Shown: positions 26,899 to 35,143 of the stretch, piece by piece
How positions within the stretch are numbered: position 1 is the first letter of the stretch
How the letters are laid out: every line of letters starts with the position of its first letter
Source of the DNA: Lentzea alba
GTDB lineage: Bacteria; Actinomycetota; Actinomycetes; Mycobacteriales; Pseudonocardiaceae
Direction: 5' to 3'
Length of the DNA: 64,000 nucleotides
NCBI RefSeq assembly: GCF_011067745.1
Contig: NZ_JAAMPJ010000016.1
Span: forward strand, 163,029 to 227,028
The notes under the pieces: model-generated
The model's input: only the letters and a program-made list of their open reading frames with translations
What the model was told of the DNA's origin: nothing
The model's database searches: none
Position numbers and translations under genes: made by a program

Positions 26899-26912
26899 TG
26901 AGGCGAGCCTCA
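26899..26912. promoter_or_regulatory. Palindrome between the MprF-like and STAND regulator genes
   Basis: TGAGGCGAGCCTCA is a 6-2-6 inverted repeat located 38 bases before the LuxR-type regulator start. It could be an operator or a small transcript hairpin. Nothing else supports either reading. Confidence 0.25.
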
Positions 26913-26949
26913 TCATCACACCTGAGCGTCACTGAGCGAAGATGCGCCG

Positions 26950-29187
26950 ATGACCGTGCGGGGCAATCTGCCTGCCCAGACCACGACGTTCATCGGCCGC
27001 CGGGCGGTGCTCGCCGAAACCGAGGCGCTCCTCGGCAAGGCCAGGCTGGTCACCTTGGTGGGTGCCGGCGGTGTGGGCAAGACACGCATCGCCGTGGAGA
27101 CCGGGCGCGCCATGACACGGGCGTCCGCGTTCCAGCACGGGGTCTGGGAGGTGCGGCTCGCGGATCTCAAGGATCCGGCGTTGCTCGCGCGCACGGTCGC
27201 GGCCGAGCTGCGGATCGTCGACAACTCGCCGGACGCCGGCCTCGGCCGGCTGGTGGAGTCGTTGTACGACAAGCACTTGCTGCTCGTGCTGGACAACTGC
27301 GAGCACCTGCTGGAGGCCGTGCGGCACCTCGTGCACCACCTGTTGCGGGACTGCGAGGGCCTGACGATCCTCACGACCTCGCGGGAACAGCTCGGCGTCT
27401 ACGGCGAACATCTGCTGCGCGTGCCGCCGCTGACCGTCGACGAGGACGCCGTGCAGCTGTTCCTGGAGAGGGCGGACGCGGCCGGCGCCATGCTGACCGA
27501 GCACGACCTGCCCGAGGTCACGGCACTGTGCCGGGCGTTGGACGGGCTGCCACTCGCGATCGAGCTCGCGGCCGCGCGGCTGGCCGAGATGTCACTGACC
27601 GATGTGCTCGACCAGCTCGACCGCCGGTTCGACCTGCTGATCGGCGACACGCACGGACCGGCCCACCACGCCACCCTGGAGCGGGCGTTCGAGTGGTCGG
27701 CGCGGCACTGCACGGACGAGGAACGGCAGCTGTGGGGAACGCTGTCGGTGTTCCCCGCGGACTTCGACCGCGCCGCGGCCGAGGCGGTGGTGGGCGCGGA
27801 CGTGCTGGAGCCGTTGTCCGCGCTGGTCCGCAAGTCGATCGTGGTGGCGACGACGAGTCCGGTCACGCGGCGCACGCGCTACCGGCTGCTCTACACCGTG
27901 GCGCAGTTCGGCGCCCGGCTGCTCGCGAGCGCGGACGAGCCGTTGCGCCGGCACGTGCTGCACTACAGCGAGTTCGTCGACGAGGCGACCCGTTCGTGGT
28001 TCTCGCCGGACGAGGCGCTGTGGATGGGGCGGCTGCGCGAGGAGTGGCCGAACATCCGCGCCGCGATCGGGTACGCGCTCGAGACCCCGGACCTGGCCGA
28101 GATCGGCACGCTCATGGCGATGAACGTGCAGCGCACCCGGTTCACGTCGTTCGCGGGCATGCTCGGCCAGGCGCGCGACCTGCTCGCGGTGGCGCTCAAG
28201 GTGATCACCGAGCCGCCGCTGCGCACGTCGCTGCTCGCGCACATCGCCTACCTGGCGCAGACGCAGGGGGACATGGCGGCGGCGATCCCGTTGATGAACG
28301 AGGCCAGTGCGTTGCCGCGGCTGCCGATGACCGACGTGCACCTGGTGTTCGTCGAGGCCACGCACCTCTTCTACGTGGAGGGTTCAGCGGACTGCGTGCC
28401 TTTGTACGCGCACGTCGTCGAGCTCTCGCGCGATTTCGCGTCGCCGGGCGACACCTACATCACCGAGCTGCTGCACACGATGGCCGCGTGCTTCCTGCAG
28501 GACGCCGAGGCGGCGGAGAAGGCCACGGCCGGGCTGGTCAGGCTGGGCGAGGACAGCGGCGCGGACTGGGCGCACGCCTGGGGACTCTGGCAGCAGGGTC
28601 TCTACGAGCTGGTGCACGGAGACCCCGCGCAGGTGCACCCGCTGGCACTGGAGGCGTTGCGGATCCAGCTCGTGCTCGGCGACGCGTGGGGTCCCGCGTA
28701 CAACCTGTGGCTGCTCGCCTGCACGTGCGCGGAACTGGGTGCGCACGACCGTGCGGCCCGTCTGCTCGGTGCGCTGCGCTCGCAGGAGCGGATCTCGCGG
28801 GTCTCGTTCGGGAGCATGAGGCCGTTCCACAAGATGCTGGAACGCGCCGACCGGACCGTCCGCCGGGCGCTCGGCGACGACTACCCGGTGATCATGACGC
28901 TGGGCGCCGACCTGCGGTACGAGCAGGCGATGGAGTTCGCTCTCGAACCGGTGCCGGACTCCGAGCGGCGACCGGCCAAACCCGCCCTGCCGGGTGGGCT
29001 GACCAGGCAGGAGTTCACGATCGCCGGGCTCGTCGCGGACGGCCTCACGTCGAAGCAGATAGGGGCCCGGCTGTTCATCTCGCCGCGGACGGCGGACCGG
29101 CACGTGGTCAACATCCGCGCGAAGCTGGGGCTGCCGAACCGGGTGGCGCTCGCGGCCTGGCACCGCACCGCCACCGGCCAGCACTGA
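26950..29187 (+). CDS. LuxR-family STAND transcriptional regulator
   Basis: 745 residues. An N-terminal AAA/NB-ARC-like ATPase has FIGRRAVLAETEALLG, Walker A VGAGGVGKT (about 36-44), Walker B LLLVLDNCEHLLEAV and the sensor motif LTTSREQLG. A helical tetratricopeptide-like middle section follows. The C-terminal LuxR helix-turn-helix (about 680-740) reads LTRQEFTIAGLVADGLTSKQ and SPRTADRHVVNI. Such ATP-dependent regulators gate transcription on a signal. The ATG is at the start of family homology. Its target is unknown; the gene stands alone. Confidence 0.92.
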   Translation: MTVRGNLPAQTTTFIGRRAVLAETEALLGKARLVTLVGAGGVGKTRIAVETGRAMTRASAFQHGVWEVRLADLKDPALLARTVAAELRIVDNSPDAGLGRLVESLYDKHLLLVLDNCEHLLEAVRHLVHHLLRDCEGLTILTTSREQLGVYGEHLLRVPPLTVDEDAVQLFLERADAAGAMLTEHDLPEVTALCRALDGLPLAIELAAARLAEMSLTDVLDQLDRRFDLLIGDTHGPAHHATLERAFEWSARHCTDEERQLWGTLSVFPADFDRAAAEAVVGADVLEPLSALVRKSIVVATTSPVTRRTRYRLLYTVAQFGARLLASADEPLRRHVLHYSEFVDEATRSWFSPDEALWMGRLREEWPNIRAAIGYALETPDLAEIGTLMAMNVQRTRFTSFAGMLGQARDLLAVALKVITEPPLRTSLLAHIAYLAQTQGDMAAAIPLMNEASALPRLPMTDVHLVFVEATHLFYVEGSADCVPLYAHVVELSRDFASPGDTYITELLHTMAACFLQDAEAAEKATAGLVRLGEDSGADWAHAWGLWQQGLYELVHGDPAQVHPLALEALRIQLVLGDAWGPAYNLWLLACTCAELGAHDRAARLLGALRSQERISRVSFGSMRPFHKMLERADRTVRRALGDDYPVIMTLGADLRYEQAMEFALEPVPDSERRPAKPALPGGLTRQEFTIAGLVADGLTSKQIGARLFISPRTADRHVVNIRAKLGLPNRVALAAWHRTATGQH

Positions 29188-29410
29188 AACCTGAGACTTG
29201 CACGGGCACCCGGTGTGCTGAGCCAACGCCCCGCGATCACTTCCCCCCGGATGATCACGGTCATCACCGTGGCCGACCCAACCCACCGGGAGTGCCCGTC
29301 CGACGCTGAGCTCGACGCCGGACCATCAATCTCACCCAGGCCCTCATACGAACGCATCGGCAAAATTGCGCATTCTGATCGGGGTAGCCGATGTTCACCC
29401 GACTGGACTA

Positions 29411-30019
29411 CTAGCGCGCTTCGAACGCCAGCTTCAGCCCCAGTGCGACGAACACCGATGCGGTCAGGCGGTCCAGCAGGACCTGTTGACGCAACAGGAA
29501 AGCACGGGCGCGACCGGCCATCGCGATCAGGATCGGCAGCCACACGAGGCCGAAGCCGAGGTGGACGGCCACCAGTGCCGCGCCCCACGCGGGCTGTCCG
29601 GCGGGCATGAACTGCGGCAGCAGCGACAGGTAGAAGACGCCGACCTTCGGGTTGAGCAGGTTCGTCAGCAGTCCGGCGCGCAACGACGCCCCGGCGCCCG
29701 GCACCGGACGCGAGTCGTCGAGTGACACGGCCTTCCGCGAGTGCCACAACGCCTTGGCGCCCAGGTAGATCAGGTAGGCGGCACCGAGCCAGCGGACGAT
29801 GTCGTAGGCCAGTTCGGACGCGGTGAGCAGCGCCGTCAGGCCCGCGAGACTCGCCACCGCCCAGACCAGGCACCCCAGCGTGATCCCGAGGACGACGCCC
29901 AACGCCGCGCGCTTGCCGCTCAGCAACGCCGTCCGCAACACCATCACCGTGTCCAGGCCGGGCGTGATGACGGTCAGCAGCGCGACCAGCGAAAAGCTCA
30001 GCAGTGCGGCAGTCGACAT
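29411..30019 (-). CDS. LysE/RhtB-family exporter, copy 1
   Basis: About 202 residues with six hydrophobic segments and the LysE family motif LTVITPGLDTVMVLRTAL at the N terminus and LLTNLLNPKVGVFYLSLLPQ in the middle. Members export amino acids or their derivatives. ATG 30019 gives MSTAALLSF, the same start as its neighbour; an upstream GTG is possible. It is a close paralogue of the adjacent gene, which shares most residues, so the pair arose by tandem duplication. Confidence 0.9.
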   Translation of the reverse strand: MSTAALLSFSLVALLTVITPGLDTVMVLRTALLSGKRAALGVVLGITLGCLVWAVASLAGLTALLTASELAYDIVRWLGAAYLIYLGAKALWHSRKAVSLDDSRPVPGAGASLRAGLLTNLLNPKVGVFYLSLLPQFMPAGQPAWGAALVAVHLGFGLVWLPILIAMAGRARAFLLRQQVLLDRLTASVFVALGLKLAFEAR

Positions 30020-30038
30020 GAGCACATCAGATCACACG

Positions 30039-30662
30039 TCAGCGCGCGTCCGCCGCCGTTTTGAGACCGAAGGCGATCAGTGCGGACGCGGAGAGGCGGT
30101 CCAGCAAAGTCCGTTGCCGCAGCAGGAAAGCACGCGCCCGGCCGGCGGCCGTGATCACGATCGGGAACCACAACAGGCCGATGCCGAGGTGGATGGCCAC
30201 GAGCACGCCGCCCCACGCGGGCTGTCCGACGGGCAGGAACTGCGGCAGCAGCGACAGGTAGAAGACACCCGGCTTCGGGTTGAGCAGGTTCGTCAGCAGT
30301 CCTACCCGGACGGCCGCGCGCACCGACGGCACCGGCGCGGGTTCGTCAGCCTCGGCGGGATGCCGGTGCCTCGAGAAAAACGACTGCCACAACGCCTTGG
30401 CGCCCAAGTAGATCAGGTAGCCGGCGCCGAGCCAGCGGACGATGTCGTAGGCCAGTTCGGACGCCTGCAGCAGCGCGGTGAGGCCGACGAGTCCGGCGGT
30501 CGCCCACACGAGGCAGCCCAGGGTGCTCCCCACCACGACGCCCATCGCGGCGCGGCGGCCGACCAGCAGCGCGGTCCTGAGCACCAGCAACGTTTCCAGG
30601 CCCGGCGTGATGACGGTCAGCAGCGCGACGAACGTGAAGCTCAGGAGCGCGGTGGTCGACAT
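30039..30662 (-). CDS. LysE/RhtB-family exporter, copy 2
   Basis: 207 residues, six hydrophobic segments, with LTVITPGLETLLVLRTAL and LLTNLLNPKPGVFYLSLLPQ. It lies 19 bases upstream of copy 1 on the same strand. The two proteins diverge mainly in a short charged loop (FFSRHRHPAEADEPAP here), which faces the cytoplasm in this family and may alter specificity. Substrate is unknown; amino-acid export is the family norm. Confidence 0.9.
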   Translation of the reverse strand: MSTTALLSFTFVALLTVITPGLETLLVLRTALLVGRRAAMGVVVGSTLGCLVWATAGLVGLTALLQASELAYDIVRWLGAGYLIYLGAKALWQSFFSRHRHPAEADEPAPVPSVRAAVRVGLLTNLLNPKPGVFYLSLLPQFLPVGQPAWGGVLVAIHLGIGLLWFPIVITAAGRARAFLLRQRTLLDRLSASALIAFGLKTAADAR

Positions 30663-30732
30663 GTCGTCATGAGAACACGGAAGTGCCGTTCTGCCAGAAG
30701 AGTTAACCGGCCCGACACGAAGAGCACCGCGA

Positions 30733-31338
30733 CTAGCGGTACCAGGCGCGGACGCCCATTCGCCCGGTGCTGCCCAGGTCGACGTGGAAGTCGTCGCCCG
30801 GCGGCATCGGCACCAGCGGCTGCCAGGTGCCGCCCGGCACGGCCGCGATGTCGACGTGGCGGCCGACCAGCGGCGGGTCGATCGACGTGTTCGTGTTCTT
30901 CCACATGAACGCGCTCTTCGCGCGCTCTCCCGGTTGCAGGGTGATCGGCTGCGGCGGGGTGTCGAAGCCCTCGACCGACGCGATGCCGCCGGACCCGTCG
31001 AGGATCTGCACGTCCAGCTGCTGCCACTGCTCGTCGAGCAGCTTGACCTGCGGGTATCCGTTCAGCTCAAGCGGTTGCGCGCCGCAGTTGACCACTTCGA
31101 TCCCTCGGATGCGCAGGCCCATCGCCGAGTCGCCGCCGACCTCGGTGAACCGCAGCCCGGTGTCGCACGACGGCGGCGTGGACGAAGGCACGGACGAAGG
31201 CGTGGTCGTCACCGTGATCGGCCGCGCGACCTCCGGTTCCCAATCCGGCAGAATCTCCGGACTCGTACATCCGGCCAGGCTCAAGAGCGCGGCCACCAGT
31301 CCAAGAATCCTGCCCCCAGGTCTCATGCGACCGATCAT
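30733..31338 (-). CDS. DUF4232-family lipoprotein
   Basis: 201 residues (or 197 from the inner ATG 31326). The lipobox LSLAGC places the lipidated cysteine near residue 24. A Thr/Ser/Pro-rich linker leads to a beta-rich DUF4232 domain (from about 58, CDTGLRFTEVGGDSAMG, NCGAQPLELNGYPQV, LQPGERAKSAFMW). These domains are common in actinobacterial surface lipoproteins of unknown role. It is divergent from the M23 peptidase gene. Confidence 0.8.
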   Translation of the reverse strand: MIGRMRPGGRILGLVAALLSLAGCTSPEILPDWEPEVARPITVTTTPSSVPSSTPPSCDTGLRFTEVGGDSAMGLRIRGIEVVNCGAQPLELNGYPQVKLLDEQWQQLDVQILDGSGGIASVEGFDTPPQPITLQPGERAKSAFMWKNTNTSIDPPLVGRHVDIAAVPGGTWQPLVPMPPGDDFHVDLGSTGRMGVRAWYR

Positions 31339-31429
31339 GTCACAGGGGAGGGATTTCCCTCTCTGGTCCCGGTCGAGCCCCGCTGCCAGCCTTCAGCCAT
31401 CGGGATCTTCGCCTGGAGAGGGGCAAATC

Positions 31430-31954
31430 ATGAGGATCAGTCGCCCGGCCGCCGCGGCGCTCGCGCTGCTGGCACCGCTCGCGTTCACGACCACCGCCAC
31501 CGCCGAAGAGTCCACTGTGGACGCTGTCGCGCGACCGGCGTTCGAGATGCCGTTCCCGTGCGGCCAGATCTGGCGCGCCGGCACGCGCTCCAACCACAAA
31601 CCGTTGTACGCCATCGACTTCAACATGGGCAGCGGGGACTCCGACAAGGACAAACCGGTGATCGCCAGCGCCGGCGGCACCGTCGACGTGCGCTACGCGG
31701 CCTCGGGCTACGTCGTGATCAACCACGGCGGCGGCTGGACCACCTACTACGCCCACCTCGGCTCGGTCGCGGTGAAGGACGTCCAGAAGGTCGCGCGCGG
31801 CGCGCGAGTCGGCACGGTCGGCAAGAGCGGCGGTCAGACCTACACCCACCTGCACTACGAACAGCGCCTCAACGACAACGACGTCAAGGCGATCCTGCAC
31901 GGCAAGGCCGTGACGTACTACGGCGACATCTCGACGAAGAGCTACAACTGCTGA
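31430..31954 (+). CDS. Secreted M23 (LytM-like) metallopeptidase
   Basis: 174 residues. The signal peptide runs to about TATA at 25. The compact M23 domain carries the first zinc-ligand motif in NHKPLYAIDFNMG (His and Asp) and the terminal HLHYEQRL histidines. It is expected to cut peptidoglycan cross-bridges or related peptides outside the cell. ATG 31430 follows GGAGAGGGG by 6-7 bases, although the frame is open upstream. No SH3 or LysM targeting domain is fused. A strong hairpin follows the stop. Confidence 0.9.
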   Translation: MRISRPAAAALALLAPLAFTTTATAEESTVDAVARPAFEMPFPCGQIWRAGTRSNHKPLYAIDFNMGSGDSDKDKPVIASAGGTVDVRYAASGYVVINHGGGWTTYYAHLGSVAVKDVQKVARGARVGTVGKSGGQTYTHLHYEQRLNDNDVKAILHGKAVTYYGDISTKSYNC

Positions 31955-31962
31955 GCAGCCTC

Positions 31963-31994
31963 GGTGAGTCGGTGTCATCCGACACCGACTCACC
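31963..31994 (+). terminator. Perfect 14-bp hairpin terminator after the M23 gene
   Basis: GGTGAGTCGGTGTC (31963-31976), loop ATCC, then GACACCGACTCACC (31981-31994): a perfect stem 8 bases after the M23 stop. It also lies just beyond the end of the minus-strand defence operon (last gene ends at 32036), so it can work in both directions and marks that island's left edge. Confidence 0.8.
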
Positions 31995-32035
31995 ATTTGT
32001 CCACGATGGACAGTTCACGCAACACGCAGTTGTCG

Positions 32036-33139
32036 CTATTCTTCAATCTTCTTCACGGCCAGAGGCATGCTCTTCTTGGTGACTTTCCAGTCACCGTCAA
32101 CAGCAGCGTCAAGGGCTTTCTCGTCAAGTTTCCATCCCATCGCCGCAGCAAGAACATGAGCCGCGAGTCTCGGGGGGATGGCATTGCCGATCTGTTGGGA
32201 GCGATCCTTCCCTGCCCACGGGTAGTCGCGAGGGAACGTCTGCAGACGTCCTGCCTCCTGCTCGGTAAACCGGTCAAGCTCGAGCTCGTGCTCATCGAAC
32301 GTGACCAAGCGGTTGCGCGACACCTTCCCGGTGACGGTGGCAGACGGCTCGTCGGACGTGCGCCTACCGCGCAGCTTGGGGTCCCCTCCGGTGCCGTAGT
32401 TGGAAATCACCATGTACGGCGATTCCCGCTTGACTGCGCTGCCCATAGTTTCCCACGGCAACAGCTGAGCATCCCCTTCTGAGGAAGGAACACCCTTGCG
32501 GTAGCGTCGATGCGTCGGCATGGGAAGGCTTGGCTTGCAGTCACGCCGCGCAATCAGAATCGCCCGGCGTCGCGTCTGCGGCACCCCGAACATCTCGGTG
32601 TGCAAGATGCCGCAATCGGCTTTGTACCCAACGCCTTCCAGCGCTTCACGCACTGCATTCCACACGGGAAGCACCGCAGGGACTTGCTCGAGGATGATCG
32701 CCTCGTAGGGACGGCCTTCGTGGACGGCCTCCAGCGCCCACCGCAGCGGCTCCAGCACGAGTCCGGTGCGTTCGTCGTCCAGGTCGGCCAAGCTCTCCTT
32801 GACGTTCTCACCGGCCGCCATGCGCTTCACGTATCGAAGCACTTGGTCCAGCGCACGGCGACCGGCGCCGCCACCTGCCACGGTGTAGGTCTGACAAGGT
32901 GGGCCACCTGCCAGGACCGTGGCTTTCTCAAAGTCCGCAGGCTTGTGGTGCCGCACATCGGCGTGCCAGGTGGCCAGCCCGGCCTCGGCTCGGGTGGCAC
33001 ACGCGTTCGCGTCCCATTCGATCCCATCCACCGCCATGCCCAACCAGTGTGCGGCGACGTCCAGCCCACCGGGCCCGGCGAAGAGATCCACCATGTGGAT
33101 CTTCCCAGGCTCATGGGACACAGACTGTTCAGGGATCAT
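32036..33139 (-). CDS. DNA (cytosine-5-)-methyltransferase, catalytically complete
   Basis: 367 residues. C5-methylase motifs in order: I, LFAGPGGLDVAAHWLG; IV, GGPPCQTYTVAG with the catalytic Cys; VI, ILEQVPAVLP (Glu kept, the usual Asn replaced by Gln); VIII, QTRRRAILIARR; IX/X, FTEQEAGRLQTFPRDY and QIGNAIPPRLAAHVL. It should methylate cytosine in a short DNA site. ATG 33139 is chosen where homology starts, though the frame is open to 33445 and no clear ribosome site is seen. It is the last gene of the six-gene defence operon, 47 bases after a second methylase homologue. Confidence 0.9.
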   Translation of the reverse strand: MIPEQSVSHEPGKIHMVDLFAGPGGLDVAAHWLGMAVDGIEWDANACATRAEAGLATWHADVRHHKPADFEKATVLAGGPPCQTYTVAGGGAGRRALDQVLRYVKRMAAGENVKESLADLDDERTGLVLEPLRWALEAVHEGRPYEAIILEQVPAVLPVWNAVREALEGVGYKADCGILHTEMFGVPQTRRRAILIARRDCKPSLPMPTHRRYRKGVPSSEGDAQLLPWETMGSAVKRESPYMVISNYGTGGDPKLRGRRTSDEPSATVTGKVSRNRLVTFDEHELELDRFTEQEAGRLQTFPRDYPWAGKDRSQQIGNAIPPRLAAHVLAAAMGWKLDEKALDAAVDGDWKVTKKSMPLAVKKIEE

Positions 33140-33186
33140 GGAGCGGGAGTTTATCCGGTGTTGCGCCGCAGCCAGGTGAGGGCGGG

Positions 33187-34263
33187 TCAGTGTTCTTCCA
33201 ACACCCCGCGAATCGCCTGCCCAAGTACGTGCGCCACCGGCGGAGGCAGAGCGTTGCCGATCTGACGGCATTGCTTGGTCTTGCCGCCCGCGAACCGCCA
33301 GTCCTTCGGGAATCCTTGGATGAGCGCGGTCTGGCCTACAGTGAGCTTGATCATGCTCTCGGTTCCGGCGTTCGGATCCCACCGGAAACCGGCTCCGGGC
33401 GGAACGTCCGCGATGGAGCCTCCGTTCACACCCATCGCAGCCCACAAACGTTTCGATCCGCGTGGTCCGAGGTCAGGCCCTCCCCTGTCCTCCGAACCAC
33501 CCACCAGAGTGGGGGCGAGTCGATCCGCCTGCCCAGCCCATTCTGCAGCTTGCTCCCATCCCCGAGACGCCATGGACTCGAACAGCGCGCTGCCGACCGT
33601 GGGCTGAGAGTCCTGTATCGGCGGCACCTCGAAAGAGTCCGCACACTTGTTCTTGAACGCAACGAGAACGCCCATTTTTCGATCCTGGGGCACCCCGTAG
33701 TCAGCGGCGTTGATCACCAGCCAACGGAATCCATAACCTAGGTGCTCGAGCTCTGCTTCGACGTCCGTCCTCGCATCCTGGTACATGTCCTTCGTGACGA
33801 GCTCCGGAACGTTTTCGATCAGCAACGCCCGAGGCTGCACACCGTGCATGAGCAGGACGGTGTCTCGCAGTACCGCCAGCTCCGTGGCGCTGCCGCGAGA
33901 CCGCTTGCGGTCAGCCGAGGCCTGCACCCTGGGCAGGCCCGCGGACAGCAGGTCGACGTCGTAAGCGCGCTGGTCCTCAGCCGGGTCGAAGCCGGCGAGT
34001 TCCATCTCACGGACGTCCCAACTCGGACGGTTCATCCGCAAGGTCTCGACCGCGTAGTCCTTGTTGTCGATGAGCAGGACCGGGTCGAACCCCGCGCTCT
34101 CAAGTCCGAGCGCCTGCCCCCCGGCACCGGCGCACAGCTCCAACGACCTGAGGCGAGCCCGCCCTCGATCATCTTCCGAAGTTATGTCCGACACTGCCGT
34201 CATGTGGATGTTCCGCCCCTTTGAATCCTGTTGTTGCGAATGCCGGTGGTCAGTCGTCGTCAT
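33187..34263 (-). CDS. C5-cytosine methyltransferase homologue lacking the catalytic cysteine
   Basis: 358 residues from ATG 34263, which has AAGGA five bases upstream and overlaps the preceding gene by 14 bases; ATG 34203 is an alternative. Motif I (LELCAGAGGQALGLESAG), motif VI (LLIENVPELV), motif VIII (YGVPQDRKMGVLVA) and motif X (QIGNALPPPVAHVLGQ) are intact. Motif IV reads DLLSAGLPRVQAS: the Pro-Cys of every active C5 methylase is Pro-Arg. It may bind AdoMet and DNA without methylating, perhaps as a specificity partner of the next gene's product. Which residues replaced it is read directly from 33901-33960. Confidence 0.85.
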   Translation of the reverse strand: MTTTDHRHSQQQDSKGRNIHMTAVSDITSEDDRGRARLRSLELCAGAGGQALGLESAGFDPVLLIDNKDYAVETLRMNRPSWDVREMELAGFDPAEDQRAYDVDLLSAGLPRVQASADRKRSRGSATELAVLRDTVLLMHGVQPRALLIENVPELVTKDMYQDARTDVEAELEHLGYGFRWLVINAADYGVPQDRKMGVLVAFKNKCADSFEVPPIQDSQPTVGSALFESMASRGWEQAAEWAGQADRLAPTLVGGSEDRGGPDLGPRGSKRLWAAMGVNGGSIADVPPGAGFRWDPNAGTESMIKLTVGQTALIQGFPKDWRFAGGKTKQCRQIGNALPPPVAHVLGQAIRGVLEEH

Positions 34264-35143
34264 CCGCGTCCTTCTTCGAGCGCACCCTGAGTGGAGCCTC
34301 GGCAAGAAGCTTCTCGAACATGGGCACCAGGACGTCCACAGCACGCTTGTCCACCGCCCCGTCGTCCGGGCCGTCCGGCAACCTGTCCCAGGGAACCTCG
34401 GCCGCGTGAGCGGACTCGGCGATCCAGTCGAGGCGCGCATCGTGGTCAACGGGCGAGTCAGGCGCGATGACGTCGAACACCAGCGTGCTGCCTGCGGCGT
34501 TGACCGCCTTGGACAAGCCGTTGACGTGGTCGGAAGCGTTGGGCACGCCTTCGTTGGCCAACCGCTCCACGATGCGAACCATCGCCGCCGCGGTTGGGCG
34601 GTGGTCGATGATCTCCAATCGCATGATGCTGTTCACGGCGTCCTGGTACGCCCAAAATGGTTCCACCGGGCGGTAGTCGGAGCCGTCACGGAACAGCTCG
34701 GCCGACCACCACAACCGTGCGAACGCTTGCAAGTCGTGACGACCGCTGAACCGTGACGTTTTCGCGATCCCGCTCTTCGAGCCCCGGTGTCGCCACACCA
34801 CGTAGTCAGGGGCGACGAGCATCGCGAGATAGTTCCAGAGCCGGCTGTCGGCCGCCTCCGCACGAGTCATGCGCAACGTCGCGTGAAGTCGTGGTGCAAG
34901 CCAGACATCGGCTTTGGACCTCCGCCCCTCGAACCGGTCCATCGCCTCGTCCACCAGCACGCGCACGGGTCCCACGTGCCACCTGGGCTGGTCCTCAAAC
35001 TCGGCGTCAACCGCTCTGCGCAGCGCCGACGGCACAAAGAAGTCCTTGCCGGCCTGCACCGCATGGCTGAGATGCTTGGTCACGGCCGTGTCGGGGAGAA
35101 GTCCGAGCACAGCTGGGAAGTCCACTGCAGGCAACTCACTCAT
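34250..35143 (-). CDS. DUF6339-like protein of the defence operon
   Basis: 297 residues from ATG 35143, which shares a base with the stop of the upstream gene (TGATG). Characteristic segments are VWLAPRLHATLRMTRAEAAD, LWNYLAMLVAPDYVVWRHRG and FWAYQDAVNSIMRLEIIDHR. I recall this pattern as DUF6339, a family found with methylase and ATPase genes in actinobacterial defence islands; that is memory, not a search result. Helical throughout, no nuclease motif seen, acidic tail KKDADDDD. It overlaps the methylase homologue gene by 14 bases, so the operon is tightly coupled. Confidence 0.7.
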   Translation of the reverse strand: MSELPAVDFPAVLGLLPDTAVTKHLSHAVQAGKDFFVPSALRRAVDAEFEDQPRWHVGPVRVLVDEAMDRFEGRRSKADVWLAPRLHATLRMTRAEAADSRLWNYLAMLVAPDYVVWRHRGSKSGIAKTSRFSGRHDLQAFARLWWSAELFRDGSDYRPVEPFWAYQDAVNSIMRLEIIDHRPTAAAMVRIVERLANEGVPNASDHVNGLSKAVNAAGSTLVFDVIAPDSPVDHDARLDWIAESAHAAEVPWDRLPDGPDDGAVDKRAVDVLVPMFEKLLAEAPLRVRSKKDADDDD

